Positions 62,142 through 64,000 of a stretch of DNA of 64,000 bases are shown one piece after another. The stretch's first letter is position 1, and each line of letters opens with the position of its first letter. The translations under genes were made by a program, and so were the position numbers. Source of the stretch: Sphingobacterium sp. SYP-B4668 (GTDB lineage Bacteria; Bacteroidota; Bacteroidia; Sphingobacteriales; Sphingobacteriaceae); contig NZ_CP115483.1 of the NCBI RefSeq assembly GCF_027627455.1, positions 4,278,001-4,342,000 of the forward strand. The letters are read 5' to 3'. The notes beneath the pieces are model-generated. The model worked only from the letters and a program-made list of their open reading frames with translations, was not told where the DNA came from and did no database searches.

Positions 62142-62990
62142 ATGAGTGCAGATATAAACAAACTAGAACAAATCGCATCACAAGTAAGACGTGACATCGT
62201 ACGTATGGTACACGCATGTCAGTCAGGACACCCTGGAGGATCATTGGGTTGTACCGATTATTTTGTGGCGCTTTATTTCAATGCCATGAAACATGATCCA
62301 TCTTTCAATATGGATGGAATCGGGGAAGATTTATTTTTCTTGTCGAATGGCCACATTTCACCAGTGTTCTACAGTACCTTGGCGCATGCTGGTTATTTTG
62401 AAATTAGTGAACTAGCCACCTTCAGAAAAATCAACTCTCGTCTTCAAGGACACCCGACTACACACGAGCACCTTCCGGGTATCCGTATTGCGTCTGGTTC
62501 ATTGGGTCAAGGTCTTTCGGTAGCTATTGGTGCTGCACAAGCAAAGAAATTAAACAAGGATAGTAACCTTGTGTATGTATTGATGGGAGATGGGGAACTT
62601 CAAGAGGGTCAAGTATGGGAAGCTGCGATGTATGCTCCACATAATAAAGTCGACAATCTGATTGCTACTGTTGACTATAACAAAGCGCAGATTGATGGCT
62701 CCACGGACCAGGTCCTCTCCTTGGGTAACCTTCGTGCTAAATGGGAAGCATTCGGCTGGGATGTCATGGAAATTGAAAAAGGTAATGACATGACTGCAGT
62801 AGTGGCTGGACTTGCTGAAGCGAAATCGCGTACTGGAAAAGGAAAGCCAGTTGTTATTCTCCTGCACACCGAAATGGGCAATGGTGTAGACTTCATGATG
62901 GGCTCTCACAAGTGGCATGGGGTCGCTCCAAATGATGACCAATTGGCATCTGCATTAGGTCAATTAACGGAAACTTTAGGAGATTATTAA
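62142..62990 (+). CDS. Transketolase, N-terminal subunit
   Basis: 282 residues from MSADINKLEQIASQVRRDIV; a longer open frame from 62046 contains the promoter box. It is the thiamine-diphosphate-binding half: GHPGGSLGCTDYFVALYFNA, then ASGSLGQGLSVAIGAAQAKK, then the GDGELQEGQVWEAAM motif with Asn in VDYNKAQIDG. The second half is a separate gene downstream. Together they transfer two-carbon units in the pentose phosphate pathway. Two-gene transketolases occur in many Bacteroidota and archaea. Confidence 0.95.
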   Translation: MSADINKLEQIASQVRRDIVRMVHACQSGHPGGSLGCTDYFVALYFNAMKHDPSFNMDGIGEDLFFLSNGHISPVFYSTLAHAGYFEISELATFRKINSRLQGHPTTHEHLPGIRIASGSLGQGLSVAIGAAQAKKLNKDSNLVYVLMGDGELQEGQVWEAAMYAPHNKVDNLIATVDYNKAQIDGSTDQVLSLGNLRAKWEAFGWDVMEIEKGNDMTAVVAGLAEAKSRTGKGKPVVILLHTEMGNGVDFMMGSHKWHGVAPNDDQLASALGQLTETLGDY

Positions 62991-63099
62991 TTATACCAGA
63001 TATTAGTATTTAGACATTAGTACTTAGCATTTGTATTTTAACACATTTACTGGAATCTAACTACTAACTACTCCATACTAACTACTCGATATTAAAAGA
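62991..63099 (+). repeat. A/T-rich spacer with degenerate repeats
   Basis: The 109-bp spacer between the transketolase halves holds repeated words such as ACTAACTACT (63060, 63077) and TTAGTATTTAG-like units (63005, 63018). It is long for cotranscribed subunits, but no terminator is seen. Confidence 0.5.
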
Positions 63100-64000
63100 A
63101 TGAAAAAATACACATACACAGAATCAAAAGACACACGTTCGGGATTTGGAGCTGGATTATTAGAAGCAGGTAAGCAAGACGAAAATGTTGTGGCGCTATG
63201 TGCTGACTTAATCGGTTCACTAAAAATGAACGACTTCATAAAAGAATTTCCAGAGCGCTTCTTCCAAATTGGTATCGCAGAAGCGAACATGATGGGTATT
63301 GCAGCAGGATTGACTATTGGTGGAAAAATTCCATTCACGGGAACTTTCGCTAACTTTTCAACAGGTCGTGTCTACGATCAGATTCGTCAGTCTATTGCTT
63401 ATTCAGACAAAAATGTTAAGATTGCGGCCTCACATGCTGGATTGACTTTGGGTGAAGATGGTGCTACTCATCAAATCTTAGAGGATATCGGCTTAATGAA
63501 AATGCTGCCAGGAATGACCGTCATCAACCCTTGTGATTTCAATCAAACTAAAGCTGCTACTATAGCTGTTTCCAAACATCAGGGTCCGGTCTATTTACGT
63601 TTTGGACGTCCTGTAGTACCTAACTTTACTCCTGCTGACCAAGAGTTTGTTATTGGAAAAGCGGTCCTGTTGAACGAAGGTACAGATGTCACGATTATAG
63701 CAACTGGACACTTAGTATGGGAGGCTATCCAAGCTGGGGAAAAACTGGCGGAATTGGGCATCAGTGCCGAGATTGTTAACATCCACACGATTAAACCTTT
63801 AGATGAAGAAGCTATTTTAGCGTCTGTTGGCAAGACAAAATGTGTCGTCACTGCTGAAGAGCACAACCGTCTTGGTGGATTGGGTGACAGCGTGGCTCAA
63901 GTATTGGCTAAACATCTTCCTAGCCCACAAGAGTACGTTGCGGTCAACGACAGTTTTGGTGAGTCGGGTACCCCTGCTCAACTTATGGAAAAATACGGAT
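63100..64000 (+). CDS. Transketolase, C-terminal subunit (cut by window end)
   Basis: The gene starts at ATG 63100 (MKKYTYTESKDTRSGFGAGL) and stays open to the last base, 300 residues in view; the C-terminus lies beyond the window. It has the pyrimidine-binding domain (FFQIGIAEANMMGIAAGLTI and SHAGLTLGEDGATHQILEDI) and most of the third domain (VLLNEGTDVTIIATGHLVWE, then VVTAEEHNRLGGLGDSV). It pairs with the product of the preceding gene. Confidence 0.95.
   Translation, partial: MKKYTYTESKDTRSGFGAGLLEAGKQDENVVALCADLIGSLKMNDFIKEFPERFFQIGIAEANMMGIAAGLTIGGKIPFTGTFANFSTGRVYDQIRQSIAYSDKNVKIAASHAGLTLGEDGATHQILEDIGLMKMLPGMTVINPCDFNQTKAATIAVSKHQGPVYLRFGRPVVPNFTPADQEFVIGKAVLLNEGTDVTIIATGHLVWEAIQAGEKLAELGISAEIVNIHTIKPLDEEAILASVGKTKCVVTAEEHNRLGGLGDSVAQVLAKHLPSPQEYVAVNDSFGESGTPAQLMEKYG

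Overview
The window looks like chromosomal DNA of a Bacteroidota species, most likely Sphingobacteriaceae (Sphingobacterium or a close relative). The evidence is three SusC/SusD outer-membrane importer pairs, a hybrid two-component regulator with an AraC-type output, a TamL-type Omp85 lipoprotein, a DUF4835 gene beside recN, and the Bacteroidota promoter box TAnnTTTG in front of at least a dozen genes. No prophage, CRISPR array or intact insertion sequence was seen. The genus is an inference from gene content.

Layout. 1-16.5 kb is housekeeping: ettA (partial) divergent from clpC, a small lipoprotein, recN and DUF4835, a SprT-like metalloprotein, a secreted M28 peptidase, small membrane proteins, tamL facing an rRNA/tRNA methyltransferase across 5 bp, an MFS transporter and an AI-2E-family permease. 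16.5-21.4 kb is a SusC/SusD pair transcribed leftward behind a well-formed S-box (SAM-I) riboswitch, so this importer is probably switched by S-adenosylmethionine and probably serves sulfur/methionine nutrition. parC follows.

24.5-38.8 kb is a peptide and murein-peptide neighbourhood: glycosylasparaginase, a secreted NlpC/P60 endopeptidase, an Ala-Glu-type dipeptide epimerase, a SusC/SusD importer, and a convergent pyrC / S66 LD-carboxypeptidase / M14 carboxypeptidase operon, followed by a second M28 peptidase. Together these enzymes could take a murein stem peptide apart: the S66 enzyme trims the terminal D-Ala, NlpC/P60 or M14 cuts the gamma-D-Glu bond, and the epimerase converts L-Ala-D-Glu in the cytoplasm. 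Having a SusC/SusD pair inside this set is the most system-like feature of the window.

39.4-49 kb holds an Smr-domain gene and a third SusC/SusD pair divergent from a 1323-residue hybrid two-component regulator, with no glycoside hydrolase next to the pair. After tRNA-Pro and rplS come a CBM9-like/GHL10-like pair, pyrG-yidC, an acyl-CoA dehydrogenase with an unusual N-terminus, a tiny repetitive lipoprotein, purB, an Nfu iron-sulfur carrier, a secreted protein, and a two-gene transketolase (second gene cut by the window end).

Decay is visible between genes. The clearest case is at 61.5-61.9 kb, where the C-terminal parts of an OmpR-type response regulator (minus strand) and an outer-membrane beta-barrel protein (plus strand) abut, as if one deletion removed the 5' halves of a divergent pair. 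Weaker candidate remnants lie at 33.2, 39.2 and 50.4 kb.
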